From Rummeliibacillus pycnus_A (GTDB lineage Bacteria > Bacillota > Bacilli > Bacillales_A > Planococcaceae): a stretch of DNA of 64,000 bases. Positions 1 to 8,671 of the stretch are shown piece after piece. A program made the translations under genes and the position numbers. Where the stretch lies: contig NZ_CP132291.1 in assembly GCF_044359855.1 (NCBI RefSeq), positions 744,001 through 808,000 on the forward strand. Reading direction: 5' to 3'. Positions within the stretch are counted from its first letter, which is position 1. The number at the start of each line of letters is the position of its first letter. The notes under the pieces were generated by a model that worked only from the letters and a program-made list of their open reading frames with translations, made no database searches and was not told the DNA's origin.

Positions 1-123
1 TTCACCATTTTTCCAGCGTGTATAATAAGGATAAACTTTCTCGAAATTATCTTTCAATATTGGACGAGGGCTTATTAATTTACTTGATGGTGCAATGTTT
101 GAACTATGTACTATAGTATTCCC
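1..123 (-). pseudogene. partial open frame running off the window edge
   Basis: The minus strand is open for 41 codons from 123 to the left edge and would encode residues such as SSKLISPRPILK followed by YYTRWKNGE. It begins right after an in-frame TAG and has no ATG, GTG or TTG start. A good ribosome binding site (AAAGGAGG on the minus strand, about 151-158) precedes a TTG in another frame that stops after ten codons. A one-base shift would join the two. It may be the 5' end of a decayed gene. The product is not recognised. Confidence 0.2.
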
Positions 124-189
124 CTATTTGAAACAATCGTGAATTATTATTCCTCCTTTATAAAATCTATGTATTAGTTTAATTTCAAT

Positions 190-226
190 AAAAAAGAACG
201 AATTCCTTTTAAAAGAATCCGTTCTA
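190..226 (-). terminator. rho-independent terminator of the deacetylase operon
   Basis: On the minus strand an AGAACGGATTC arm pairs with GAATTCGTTCT across a TTTTAAAA loop and is followed by a run of T. It lies about 130 bases downstream of the deacetylase stop and no gene intervenes. Confidence 0.7.
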
Positions 227-359
227 GAATAATTTCTTAAACTAACTCCATCCACGCCACTGCTTCACAATTTGCGGAATGTATGTGGCAATATATGATG
301 TTGGTGTGTTTAACCATTAGATAACAGTCGTTCATTTTAAAATCACATGGACTTTGCAG

Positions 360-1049
360 TTATTCATCTACCCTACAAAATTGATAGCCTTTAGGAACCA
401 ATTCTTGAAGAACCTCATCTAAAGCTTGAATGGTGTTTTTGGGGGCATCTAAATCTGCACCAAATGTCTCACCATTGTCATGCAATAGGATGATATCACC
501 TTTTTTTATTTTGGTGAGAAGTTCGTTTTTTATTCTTTCACTACCACCAACACTTTTCCAATCCCTTGCCATAACGGACCATAAAATGATTTTATAGTCT
601 TTTAAAAGAGTTGGATAAAAGAGATTAACTAGCCCCCATGGCGGTCGATAGTAAATTGGTTTTGTACCAGTTATCCCTTCAATAATCTTTGAACTCTGGT
701 CTAGTTGTTTTTTCACTCCCCAAGGGCTCATTAGCCAATTGGCACGGTGTACATAATTATGTATGCCTATAAGATGTCCTTCTCGTTGCATTCTTAATAA
801 TAGTTCCGGATGCATTGCCGCTTTAGAGCCATGTACAAAAAATGTTGCCTGTACATCATACTTTTTTAAAACATCTAATACCACTGGTGTATATATTGGA
901 TTGGGACCATCATCAAAAGTAATGGCTATTTTCCCACTACTTTTTCGTTTTTTTGTCACCCCTAAACCTAATACAGAGGTCAAAATGTATGGCAATACAG
1001 TGTACATTAATAGAACAGTAAGGAAGATCCTCAATATTCGACTGACCAT
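360..1049 (-). CDS. polysaccharide deacetylase family protein (membrane-anchored)
   Basis: 229 aa, NodB-fold carbohydrate esterase family 4, probably removing acetyl groups from N-acetylglucosamine or N-acetylmuramic residues of envelope glycans outside the membrane. An N-terminal hydrophobic segment (about 5-28) serves as signal anchor. The CE4 motifs are visible: TFDDGPN at about 44-50 (catalytic and metal Asp), the HxxxH metal pair in IGIHNYVHRANW, RPPWG, and LLHD near the C-terminus. The start is ATG with GGAGG upstream. It lies 21 bases downstream of the glycosyltransferase gene and is probably co-transcribed with it and ended by the terminator at 190-226. The family call is secure; the substrate is not known. 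Confidence 0.88.
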   Translation of the reverse strand: MVSRILRIFLTVLLMYTVLPYILTSVLGLGVTKKRKSSGKIAITFDDGPNPIYTPVVLDVLKKYDVQATFFVHGSKAAMHPELLLRMQREGHLIGIHNYVHRANWLMSPWGVKKQLDQSSKIIEGITGTKPIYYRPPWGLVNLFYPTLLKDYKIILWSVMARDWKSVGGSERIKNELLTKIKKGDIILLHDNGETFGADLDAPKNTIQALDEVLQELVPKGYQFCRVDE

Positions 1050-1070
1050 TTTACTTCCTCCATTCTTACT

Positions 1071-2249
1071 TTAACTATATTTGAAACAATTATAAGGACT
1101 ATAAATTTGCATGTCTTTACTTGGATCCATTTCACGTTTAATGACATCTATCACTCCCATTGTAGAAGATTTAGAATGCCCGCTTTTATATTTTTCTTTG
1201 ATGCTCATTAATTCGTTTGGATTTGCGATAATTTGATTAATTTGCCTAAATAGGTCTTGTTCATTTTCCGCAAAAAAGGCTAGTCCAGAATCCAATAAGT
1301 ATTGAGTATTATCTTCCTCTTGGCCAGGTAATGGCTTATAAATAAGGAGAGGTAGTTGCATGACCATCGCTTCTGACACTGTTACACCGCCCGGTTTACT
1401 AATCATTAAATCCGAAATAGCCATCACTTCTTGCATTTTTTCACAAAAACCCATGACGATAATTTCATCATTTTTTGACTCAAACTTAGCAGTTAATCGT
1501 TTTTTCAATTTATCGTTTCGTCCACACACAATAATGATTTGCATATTATTAGACATCGCAAGGAAATCTTCTATTCCCTTACCAATAAATCCATCTCCTC
1601 CTCCCATGATTAATAAGGTAAACTTTTGTGTGTCTATTCCGTATTTTAATGAGAGTGCTTCCCTTGATTGATGTTCATCAAAGCTTTTCCGAATAGGAAT
1701 TCCCGTATCTTTTATTTTATAGTCCTCTACTCCCAGTTCCACTAACTGTTGACGAATTTGCTTCGATGCTACGACATACTTATCAGTATATGGATAGAGC
1801 CAAAATGAATGATTCGTATAATCTGTAATAATGGTGATTGCTGGGATGTCAATCAGACCATGTTCCTTTAATTTAGAAACAATGCTCGCAGCAAATGGGT
1901 ATGTGCTGACAATAACTACTGGCTGAGTTGTTTCAATGATCTTTTGCAATGACCGCATACCAAATGACAAAATGGTACCTATTGTTTCTGAAAATGAGCT
2001 TCTCAATCGGGTTTTTCTATATAAAAAACCATACATTGCAGGGAATTTTTTTACACTATTTTTGTAAAAGTAGCTGCTCAATGTGTTCGTATGTGGATGA
2101 ATTAACTGCATAATATCCACAATGATTGGGTTGATATTCGGTATCTCAAGATGAACCGCTTCACTTATTGCATTAGCGACTTGTTTATGTCCATCCCCAT
2201 AGGCATTTGCAGATAGAATCAAAACGCTTTTCTGTTGTTTTTCATACAT
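1071..2249 (-). CDS. MGDG synthase/UgtP-family glycosyltransferase
   Basis: 392 aa, GT28-type glycosyltransferase of the monogalactosyldiacylglycerol synthase / processive diacylglycerol glucosyltransferase family. Members transfer sugar from a UDP-sugar to diacylglycerol or a related lipid at the inner face of the membrane. The N-terminal acceptor domain carries the typical ANAYGDGHKQVANAI segment (about 14-28). The C-terminal donor domain has ISKPGGVTVSEAM followed by PLPGQEEDN, the nucleotide-sugar loop. Length is normal for the family (B. subtilis UgtP about 380 aa). The start is ATG with AGGAGA upstream. As first gene of an operon with a deacetylase it suggests envelope glycolipid or glycan remodelling, which is inference. 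Confidence 0.85.
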   Translation of the reverse strand: MYEKQQKSVLILSANAYGDGHKQVANAISEAVHLEIPNINPIIVDIMQLIHPHTNTLSSYFYKNSVKKFPAMYGFLYRKTRLRSSFSETIGTILSFGMRSLQKIIETTQPVVIVSTYPFAASIVSKLKEHGLIDIPAITIITDYTNHSFWLYPYTDKYVVASKQIRQQLVELGVEDYKIKDTGIPIRKSFDEHQSREALSLKYGIDTQKFTLLIMGGGDGFIGKGIEDFLAMSNNMQIIIVCGRNDKLKKRLTAKFESKNDEIIVMGFCEKMQEVMAISDLMISKPGGVTVSEAMVMQLPLLIYKPLPGQEEDNTQYLLDSGLAFFAENEQDLFRQINQIIANPNELMSIKEKYKSGHSKSSTMGVIDVIKREMDPSKDMQIYSPYNCFKYS

Positions 2250-2357
2250 ACTAATTCATCTCCTAATAATTTACATTTGAATCAATTTCATAAATGCTTT
2301 TCTAATTGAAAATTACGAACATTACACTTTTGATTTGAATAAATAATATGATCTTCG

Positions 2358-2470
2358 TTTCCTCTTCAGACGAACGCATTCCGAGGCAAGCATGAAACCT
2401 CCTCCTCAGTCGTACGGGGTCATGATTAATTTGCTTTTCCCTTAGAAGTCGCTGTCTTTCGCTCCATCAA
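2358..2470. repeat. degenerate copy of the long intergenic repeat (family B)
   Basis: About 110 bases that align with the ends of the 237-base element at 39789-40025. Both have a left end with CAGACG followed by a CATTCC or CTTTCC block, a CTCCTCAG block, TTTTCCC with AGTCGC, and finish with TGTCTTTCGCTCCA (here) or CGTCTTTCGCTCCA. The middle is shorter here. The left CAGACG and the right CGTCT-like end are inverted relative to one another. No protein is encoded. Confidence 0.6.
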
Positions 2471-2834
2471 AATGTGCCATAGGAAATGGAGTTAAACAGA
2501 GTTCACTTAAATCAGATGTTCGTGTTTTTAGGTTAAACAACGAATTATGAAATTGTTCATTTAATAGCTTTTATACTTACTTTTTCACTGTCAGAAAAGT
2601 GAAGTTTGAGTTGGTATCAGACTCTTCCACTACATCAACCATGTTAACCTTATTGTTATGCCATAATCTATAAATCACCATTTTTACATAAAACGCCCAA
2701 CAGAACATGAAAAAGAGACTATAATTTTTATATTTTTTTGAAATACATCCATTAATATGATGACACGGTGCTCTATAAATGGCAATCATATTTATATGAT
2801 GTACCTTTTGGGATATATCATAATCGATAAACTT

Positions 2835-3010
2835 AAAAATTAAGATATCAAAAAAATGAATTTAAGTTGTTTCGGTGATAATAGTAAGAGCAATGTTGTC
2901 AATGCCTCCAAGAGCTTGTAGCATTTTTGGACTGTCATAATTTTTATAATAATGAAAGGTAGTGGCCAAAAAAAATAAAGAACAACTAATAATAACGTTT
3001 TAAACTTCAT
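2835..3010 (-). pseudogene. remnant of a small membrane-anchored PTS EIIB-like protein
   Basis: A minus-strand ATG at 3010 with GGTGA upstream opens a hydrophobic N-terminus (MKFKTLLLVVLYFF) that soon stops. A one-base shift continues as HYYKNYDSPKMLQALGGIDNI and ends at the TAA at 2862-2864. The LxALGGxDNI stretch is characteristic of the glucose-type PTS EIIB domain. The phosphorylated Cys expected about six residues later is replaced by Thr, and a second shift would restore an LKFIF stretch matching the next EIIB strand. At least two frameshifts and loss of the active site make it a pseudogene. From 2471 to 2834 and 3011 to 3185 nothing else is recognisable. Confidence 0.45.
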
Positions 3011-3185
3011 TTGGTTCACCGCAAATCGATGAATTTAGTGTTTCCGCCAAAACTTTAATCGTGAAAATACCCGAAGATTACATTTACTTCCAATTTTTTT
3101 AAAAACAACAGTTACAGGAGGGATAAAAATAAGCATGAAGTAACAAGTAATGTTGGGAATAGTAAGTTATTTAATTTTAAAACCT

Positions 3186-3240
3186 AAAACAAGCATAACC
3201 CCGTTCTAAATTTAGGACGGGGTTATGCTTGTTTTATTTT
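3186..3240. terminator. long near-perfect palindrome, terminator-like in both directions
   Basis: Arms of about 22-25 bases starting AAAACAAGCATAACCCCG pair with CGGGGTTATGCTTGTTTT with a single mismatch and a very small loop. The downstream base run TTTTATTTT makes it terminator-like on the plus strand, and the A-run upstream does the same on the minus strand. No gene abuts it on either side, so its job is unclear. Confidence 0.55.
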
Positions 3241-3301
3241 CGATATAAGATATTTCACTGTACTTAATAATAAAACAATAAAGTCGTTAAAAATCTAAGT
3301 T

Positions 3302-3400
3302 TTATTCAACAATACGCCTTTAATGGAAGAACTAAAATATGATCTCAATCCTAAAATTCACTTAATTTTACTTCAACTAACGTTGCCCGTTACTTGAAGT
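3302..3400. repeat. interspersed hairpin repeat (family A), downstream module
   Basis: TTCAACAATACGCCTTTAAT followed by the module GGAAGAACTAAAATATGATC, then CACTTAATTTTACTTC and AACTAACGTTGCCCGTTA. The same blocks recur near 11220, 16545, 29920 and 34970. From 3401 to 3748 I see no gene. The plus strand at 3590-3728 has short coding-like stretches with several stops, possibly an old remnant. Confidence 0.6.
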
Positions 3401-3748
3401 AAGAAAAGTATAGCACTACATAATACTATTTTTTACATTGTATAAATATCCCAAATGCATATTAGTCTGGGTAATATATTGTAATACTAGACGAGTTAAC
3501 TTATCCCCCGAATTATAATATGTATGTGGTCTATCAGTCTTAAATGGAATACTCTTTGAAAAATTTTTTAATTATCAGTAGTTTTTAGCGGTTCGGCAGG
3601 TACAATTGCTAGTCCAAGTCGAGCAACCTAGTCTGGTTAGCTTGATGGCGATGGGGTAGCACCAACAAAACGCGAATTTCGTACGCTAAGTGATTTTTCA
3701 CATAGAAAAAGCAGATTTCCTGTATAGTTCAGGTAAAACAACCTTTTA

Positions 3749-4372
3749 TCAAATAAAAAATCCATTTTCTTTTCCTTTCTCCTTCTTCGGAAAAAACACA
3801 TATGAAAAAGTAATAATCGTATCGATTAGAAATACAACACCCCACACTTGACTCACACGACTAGCAGCCTCATTTAAAACAATACCTGTTTCAAGCCAAT
3901 TTTCCCACTGTTCAAATGGCACAAGCCCATACACAAAGAAAAATATAATATGAATCACAATAAATAAAACAAGGTGTAAGCTCCATTGTCCAAGCTCTTG
4001 TTTCGTATAAGCCCAGCCGGTAACTTCCAAAGACTCGTCTATAATAGGCATTGGCTCATTTCGCCATATTGCAAGACGTTTTTGTACCCATACATCTAAT
4101 TTTTTCAAATCCTTTTTTCCATATAAAAGCGCATAAAATAAGATGATTACTGTAATAATCTGGAAGTTAGAAAATTGACCCGTTTGATAGTAATCAATGG
4201 AACCTAACGCTAAAATAAATACTTCATTTAAGAGTAATACAATCCCTGCAATGAAACTCGCTTTCCGTAATCGAAAACCATAGCGTAGTATAAAGAAGCC
4301 GATTGCTGATACCCAAAATACAATTTCTGCCCCAATTAAGAAATACCACTTATATTCTGTAATTATACTCAT
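3749..4372 (-). CDS. integral membrane protein paired with a MerR regulator
   Basis: 207 aa with about six hydrophobic segments and positively charged loops (KKDLKKLDVWVQKR), so a polytopic cytoplasmic-membrane protein. No enzymatic motif is seen and I do not recognise a named family. Its ATG overlaps the stop of the upstream MerR gene (ATGA), which implies translational coupling and shared control. It may be the efflux, sensing or stress-response partner of the regulator, which is inference from context only. Confidence 0.7.
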   Translation of the reverse strand: MSIITEYKWYFLIGAEIVFWVSAIGFFILRYGFRLRKASFIAGIVLLLNEVFILALGSIDYYQTGQFSNFQIITVIILFYALLYGKKDLKKLDVWVQKRLAIWRNEPMPIIDESLEVTGWAYTKQELGQWSLHLVLFIVIHIIFFFVYGLVPFEQWENWLETGIVLNEAASRVSQVWGVVFLIDTIITFSYVFFPKKEKGKENGFFI

Positions 4373-5124
4373 TTCTTCCTCTCCCTTTCATCATAGATAC
4401 GAAAAGCCTCATCCATATACACTAAAAGCTCCTCTTCAATTGGATACATACTCATCTTCTGTGAATCCTCTTTCGATTTCCTTACTTCCCACAATTTATC
4501 GAGAAACGTTTCATCCCCGTTTGCCATTTCCAGACACTTTTCCATCAGTTTTCTCGTAGCTTCTTGTACTTCATCATGCGATGCATCCTTGCCTTTATTC
4601 ATAAAGCTACGCAACTGTTTTAACAAATAAACCCATTCTCGAACGTTCTCATCTTCCTCACTCATATTAGGTAAATTATGAAGAAGCTTTTGCTCCTCAT
4701 CCGAAAATACCTGTTTTTGAAACATTTCGCGTATACGAGAAGACTGCTTCGACAATTGAATGAGCTCAAACATGATTTTCCAATCTAACTCTCCCTCTAT
4801 CTCAGCTGAATACACAACAGCTTGTAGAATTCGTTCCATTCTATTGAACTTCTTCTGCTCTTCTTGCACAAAATTCAGTTGCCTTTGCAGTGATTCTTTC
4901 AAGCTTAATTCATCTGTTACTAACATATTCGTAATCACTTTTAATGAGAAACCCATTTCTTTTAAAAATAAAATTTGCTGCAAGCGAATGACATCAGTTT
5001 CACTATACAAACGATGTCCACCTTCTGTTTTTCCACTCGGTCTTAGCAAATCAATTTGATCATAATAACGAAGCGTCCTTACCGTGACCCCCGTTTCCTT
5101 TGTAAGTTCTTGAATCGAGATCAT
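4369..5124 (-). CDS. MerR-family transcriptional regulator
   Basis: 251 aa. Residues 1-70 form the MerR winged helix (ISIQELTKETGVTVRTLRYYD, then GHRLYSETDVIRLQQI), followed by the dimerisation coiled coil and a long C-terminal domain without obvious metal Cys residues, so a TipAL-like ligand sensor is more likely than a metal sensor. The ATG at 5124 is preferred because AAGGG lies 8 bases upstream; a GTG at 5133 overlaps that site. It probably autoregulates through the 19-base-spacer promoter at 5146-5176 and is translationally coupled to the following membrane protein gene. Confidence 0.85.
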   Translation of the reverse strand: MISIQELTKETGVTVRTLRYYDQIDLLRPSGKTEGGHRLYSETDVIRLQQILFLKEMGFSLKVITNMLVTDELSLKESLQRQLNFVQEEQKKFNRMERILQAVVYSAEIEGELDWKIMFELIQLSKQSSRIREMFQKQVFSDEEQKLLHNLPNMSEEDENVREWVYLLKQLRSFMNKGKDASHDEVQEATRKLMEKCLEMANGDETFLDKLWEVRKSKEDSQKMSMYPIEEELLVYMDEAFRIYDERERKK

Positions 5125-5145
5125 TCCTATCACCCTTTCATATTT

Positions 5146-5176
5146 ATTATAAAAGATGACGTAACGTAACTTTCAA
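5146..5176 (-). promoter_or_regulatory. MerR-type promoter/operator
   Basis: On the minus strand TTGAAA (5171-5176) and TATAAT (5146-5151) are separated by 19 bases, longer than the normal 17. That spacing is characteristic of promoters that MerR proteins activate by DNA distortion. The spacer contains GTTACGTTACGTCA, and an ACGTTACGT core is typical of TipA/BmrR-type operators. The site is 22 bases upstream of the MerR start codon. Confidence 0.7.
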
Positions 5177-5330
5177 GTATTTTTGTAAAAAATCCAAAAA
5201 AAGTTAGTTATATGAATGAACCAGCTTTTACGGAAATAATATTTTTTTGAATTGTACGTTCACTTCTTTTTAATCTTAGATACTCTACTAAAAGAAATTT
5301 TATTATTTCATGAAAGAGTCACATATACAA

Positions 5331-5390
5331 TTTGGCCCCAATACATAAAGAAAGAGCACAATTTCTACTCTAGAATTGCGCCCCTTAGTT
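5331..5390. repeat. interspersed hairpin repeat (family A)
   Basis: GGCCCCAATACATAAAGAAA then GAGCACAATTTCTACT and CTAGAATTGCGCCCC. The AATT-containing arms form a hairpin closed by GC-rich ends. A close relative is at 29843-29900. The remaining bases between 5177 and 5504 show no gene. Confidence 0.55.
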
Positions 5391-5504
5391 AGATATGAAA
5401 CAGTACCTTATAACTTTATAGTTCAATATTTAGGTGATAACCGGTGTTACAGTCCATCACCTTTGTTTAAACATGGAACACTGTTATTGGGAATCCTACT
5501 AAAG

Positions 5505-6962
5505 TTATTTTTTAGTTAATGGAAATAAAACACAATCTTTAATCGTATCACTATCCGTTAGTACCATTAATAATCGTTCAATCCCGAATCCCCAACCAGA
5601 AATCGGAGGCATCCCATATTCCATAGCCAATAAGTAGTCTTCATCCATTTCCATTGCTTCTAAATCGCCACCACTTTTCAGAACGGCTTGTGCCTCTAAT
5701 CGTTTTCTCTGTTCAATAGGGTCCACTAATTCTGAATAAGCATTGATAATCTCAGCACCATTGACTACTAATTGGAATCGATCTGTAATTGCTGGATTGT
5801 CATCATTTGCTCTAGCTAATGGTGATAAATCAATAGGGTGTTTGATTAAAAATATTGGTTCTATTAATTGTGGGCGACACATTTTTTTATATAGAAGGTC
5901 AATAAAGTTTCCTCTACCTAAAGTCTCGATATTCTCTTGTTCTAAATAAATATTTTTCCGCTTTGTTTCTTCATGTAAGTCTTTTACATCTGGATACAAA
6001 TCAATATCAATGCCCGTATCTTTTAGAATTAAATCTCTAAATGAAACAACGTTCCACTCTAATGAAAAATCAATTGTTTGCCCTTGTATATTAATAACTG
6101 TTGTATTAAAAGTTTGTTTAAGAACATATAAAATCATTTCACGCATGAGTACCATTGTATCTTCGTAGTTCCAATAAGCTGCATAGCCTTCAACCATTGT
6201 AAATTCTTGAAGGTGTTGAGGACTGATTCCTTCATTTCTAAAACACTTTGCAAATTCAAATACTTTTGTAAAGCCTCCTACAATTAGTCTTTTCAAGTAA
6301 GTCTCTGGTGCAATTCGTAAGTTTAATTCCGTTTCTAATGAGTTATGATACGTTCTAAATGGGCGTGCTAAAGCACCAGAGGAAGTATGTTGTAACACAG
6401 GTGTTTCCACCTCTAAAAAGTCTTTTTCTTCTAAGAATCTACGAACAGCACGCACTAACTTTGTTCGCATTAACATACGAATTTGTGTTTCTTTTGTCAT
6501 CATTAAATCTAAATAACGTTGTCTATAACGTGTGTCTTTATTGCTTAATCCATGCCATTTATCTGGTAGTGTGTGTAATGCTTTTCCTAGCAAAATATAA
6601 TTTTCGATACGAAGCGTTTTTTCATTTGTTTTGGTTGTATACATATTTCCTTCAACACCGATAAAATCTCCTATATCGAAAAAGTTTATGAAATCATTAT
6701 AAGCTTTCTCCCCAACCTCGTCTTTTTTCAGAAGAAGTTGTAAATGACCTTGTATGTCTGAGATTGTGATGAAACTAAATTTACTAAACTGACGAATCCC
6801 CATGATTCTTCCTGCTACTCGAACCTCTGATGTTCCATCCTCAAGTAAAGATGATTCGTAAAGTTCATAATTTGTCGGAAATCTGTCAGGATATACTGGA
6901 ACCACTTGTGATCTCAAAGTCTCTAATTTCTCTATTCTAAGAGTAGTTTGTTCATTATTCAT
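5505..6962 (-). CDS. lysS: lysyl-tRNA synthetase, class II, divergent copy
   Basis: 485 aa, charges tRNA-Lys with lysine in the cytoplasm. It has an N-terminal OB-fold anticodon-binding domain (about 50-150), KDTRYRQRYLDLM linking to the catalytic core, motif 2 in FRNEGISPQHLQEFTMVEGY, and motif 3 in GFGIERLLMVLTD. The core is diverged from the housekeeping Bacillus enzyme, for example SSGALARPF instead of the usual AGGAxARPF and EGYAAY instead of ELYxAY, so this is probably a second copy. The ATG at 6962 has GGAG nine bases upstream and is preferred over a TTG at 6977. Expression is evidently governed by the T-box leader at 7024-7320. Confidence 0.88.
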   Translation of the reverse strand: MNNEQTTLRIEKLETLRSQVVPVYPDRFPTNYELYESSLLEDGTSEVRVAGRIMGIRQFSKFSFITISDIQGHLQLLLKKDEVGEKAYNDFINFFDIGDFIGVEGNMYTTKTNEKTLRIENYILLGKALHTLPDKWHGLSNKDTRYRQRYLDLMMTKETQIRMLMRTKLVRAVRRFLEEKDFLEVETPVLQHTSSGALARPFRTYHNSLETELNLRIAPETYLKRLIVGGFTKVFEFAKCFRNEGISPQHLQEFTMVEGYAAYWNYEDTMVLMREMILYVLKQTFNTTVINIQGQTIDFSLEWNVVSFRDLILKDTGIDIDLYPDVKDLHEETKRKNIYLEQENIETLGRGNFIDLLYKKMCRPQLIEPIFLIKHPIDLSPLARANDDNPAITDRFQLVVNGAEIINAYSELVDPIEQRKRLEAQAVLKSGGDLEAMEMDEDYLLAMEYGMPPISGWGFGIERLLMVLTDSDTIKDCVLFPLTKK

Positions 6963-7023
6963 TCTTATCCGCTCCAATTTTTATTAGTTTATCTTTGTTT
7001 TTAAATTCGCGTTAATATTTCTA

Positions 7024-7320
7024 AACAACAAAAAAACTCTCACCCCCAAGATTATTCATCTTGAGGACGAGAGTTTATATCTCCGTGGTACCACCTCAGT
7101 TTATTGATATGTCACCATACCAACCTCTTCGGGTACGGCAATTTTTAATAATTGATTATACCCTATCTCTATAACGGGAGACCCCGTCGCAGTATCACTA
7201 AGTATATCTTAGATCCGTGCAAAAGCTCCGAGCCTTTTTTCATTTAGATCATTATTGCTCCTTTCCACCATCCGAAGCTCTCTAGAAATAATGAATCAAA
7301 ATTACTCTTCTCTTCACAGC
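7024..7320 (-). promoter_or_regulatory. T-box riboswitch of lysS
   Basis: The minus-strand leader contains the diagnostic T-box GGTGGTACCACGG (7083-7095), the stem I elements AGAGAGCTTCGG and ATGGTGGAAAG, and a terminator just before lysS (ACTCTCGTCC and GGGGGTGAGAGT arms, then seven T, about 7028-7076). The likely specifier position follows ATGAA in an A-run (about 7235-7240), giving AAA for lysine. Uncharged tRNA-Lys should pair with the specifier and the T-box bulge and favour the antiterminator. The specifier assignment is inferred from position; the rest is direct. Confidence 0.92.
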
Positions 7321-7345
7321 TGAATATTCAGTATATTTTAAAAAT

Positions 7346-7374
7346 ATATTAGCTTAAATGAATATTTTAGTCAA
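7346..7374 (-). promoter_or_regulatory. sigma-A promoter for the T-box/lysS transcript
   Basis: On the minus strand TTGACT (7369-7374) and TAATAT (7346-7351) are 17 bases apart. Transcription would start near 7338, just upstream of stem I of the T-box. Confidence 0.7.
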
Positions 7375-7378
7375 TACT

Positions 7379-7442
7379 TGTTCAACTACATGACCTTTAA
7401 TGAAAATAAGCGCTATTCCTTGTTACAGAAAAGCGCCATTAA
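7379..7442. repeat. interspersed hairpin repeat (family A), core copy
   Basis: TTCAACTACATGACCTTTAA then TGAAAATAAGCGCTATTCC, TTGTTACAGAAAAGCGCC. The AGCGC/GCGC(C) arms define the central hairpin. Near-identical cores occur at 18431 and 20787. Confidence 0.65.
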
Positions 7443-7481
7443 ACAGAGTGCCTCTATATAAAATCTACAATATATGATTTC

Positions 7482-8504
7482 TCAGGCAGTTTTTTCTTTT
7501 GTTCGGATATTAAACAAATCTAACAGGAACATTAATAACGGAATCCCCAACAACAGACCCCATGTTCCCAAGAAAAACTCAGAGATAATCAAGGTTAAAA
7601 AAGTCAGAAAGATAGGCAATTTTGTTGCGTGTGCAGTCAATCTTGGATTGAGTACATAGCTTTCCATGGCATGAAGCCCCAATACCATAGCCACAATCCA
7701 TAGGACTTTAGGTATTCCGCCCATCGTAAACGCAATAATAGCTAATGGAATGAAAGAGATTATCGCTCCTAATACAGGAATGAGACCGAAGATGAACATC
7801 ATAAGACCAAGACCAACTACTTGATGGAACCCAAGTATTGCAAGGAAAATCATAGATAAAACAGCATTAATCAACGAAATTAATATTTGAAGTTGCAGTA
7901 TCTTACCAAAGGTATTGGCAAAATTGGTTCCTAAGTATTTGTAGTACGAATATAGAAAACTGATTCTGCTCTTCTCTAGCTTCTTGAGAAAATCCGAGAT
8001 TTCTTTTTTCCCGATTAATAAGAAAAAGCTTAAAATAAACGCCATTATCAACTGGATACTAAATTCACTGACATGCGGGATAGCATGGAATATCGTGGTA
8101 ACAGCTCCTTTTGTGTAGGACTCTAAATGTAGCCCTTTCAAGAACCCTTCTACATTTGGATTGATTTGATTCGTATATGTTTCTAGATTAAATGAAATGA
8201 GTTTATGGGCGATTCCTGTTAATTCCTTTGCCGAACGGTTGATATAGGTCGCTAATCCGAGAACAATAGCAAATAGAATCACGGCATACATTCCAATTGT
8301 GACTATCTTCTCTTTTATCGGAATCAATTTCGATAAGGATTTATACAGAACTTGTTGTAGGCTGTTCAAGAGATAAGAGAAAATAAAAGTCAATAACAAC
8401 AAATTTAACAATCCTCTGATACTCCACAATATAAAGACCAACAACATCAATGCGAATATCTTTTTTACTACTTCTTCTTTAAAAAAAGCTTTCAAGTGAT
8501 CCAT
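7482..8504 (-). CDS. AI-2E family transporter
   Basis: 340 aa, PF01594-type permease with about seven to eight membrane segments, the family containing B. subtilis YtvI/YdbI and E. coli TqsA. Proposed roles are export or exchange of small molecules or ions; the substrate here cannot be told. The conserved region includes FGLIPVLGAIISFIPLAIIAF and the C-terminal LNPRLTAHATKLPIFLTFLTL. The ATG at 8504 is chosen because TTGAGGGG precedes it. The 42 codons upstream in frame lack a start signal and are charged rather than membrane-like. Confidence 0.82.
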   Translation of the reverse strand: MDHLKAFFKEEVVKKIFALMLLVFILWSIRGLLNLLLLTFIFSYLLNSLQQVLYKSLSKLIPIKEKIVTIGMYAVILFAIVLGLATYINRSAKELTGIAHKLISFNLETYTNQINPNVEGFLKGLHLESYTKGAVTTIFHAIPHVSEFSIQLIMAFILSFFLLIGKKEISDFLKKLEKSRISFLYSYYKYLGTNFANTFGKILQLQILISLINAVLSMIFLAILGFHQVVGLGLMMFIFGLIPVLGAIISFIPLAIIAFTMGGIPKVLWIVAMVLGLHAMESYVLNPRLTAHATKLPIFLTFLTLIISEFFLGTWGLLLGIPLLMFLLDLFNIRTKEKTA

Positions 8505-8671
8505 TTTTCCCCTCAATTCTAAAGGATTTAATTCTTTTTCTCTTTCTCTTTTTTGAATGGCTCTGAAAGAAAGGAAACGATAAAAAAAGAGGGGTGTATT
8601 GCTCCTCAAATATCTATCCATTATATACATCTTACCATTCTTATTATTGAAATACCTAGTTTCTGCTAACG

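Noticed and set aside
2577..2789. 70-codon min-strand ORF
   Set aside because: No ribosome binding site, Cys/aromatic-rich unnatural composition, no family resemblance; lies in a decayed intergenic region.
3590..3728. Plus-strand stretch with LDGDGVAPTKREF-like text
   Set aside because: Contains in-frame stops and no start; similarity to any known protein could not be argued from sequence alone.
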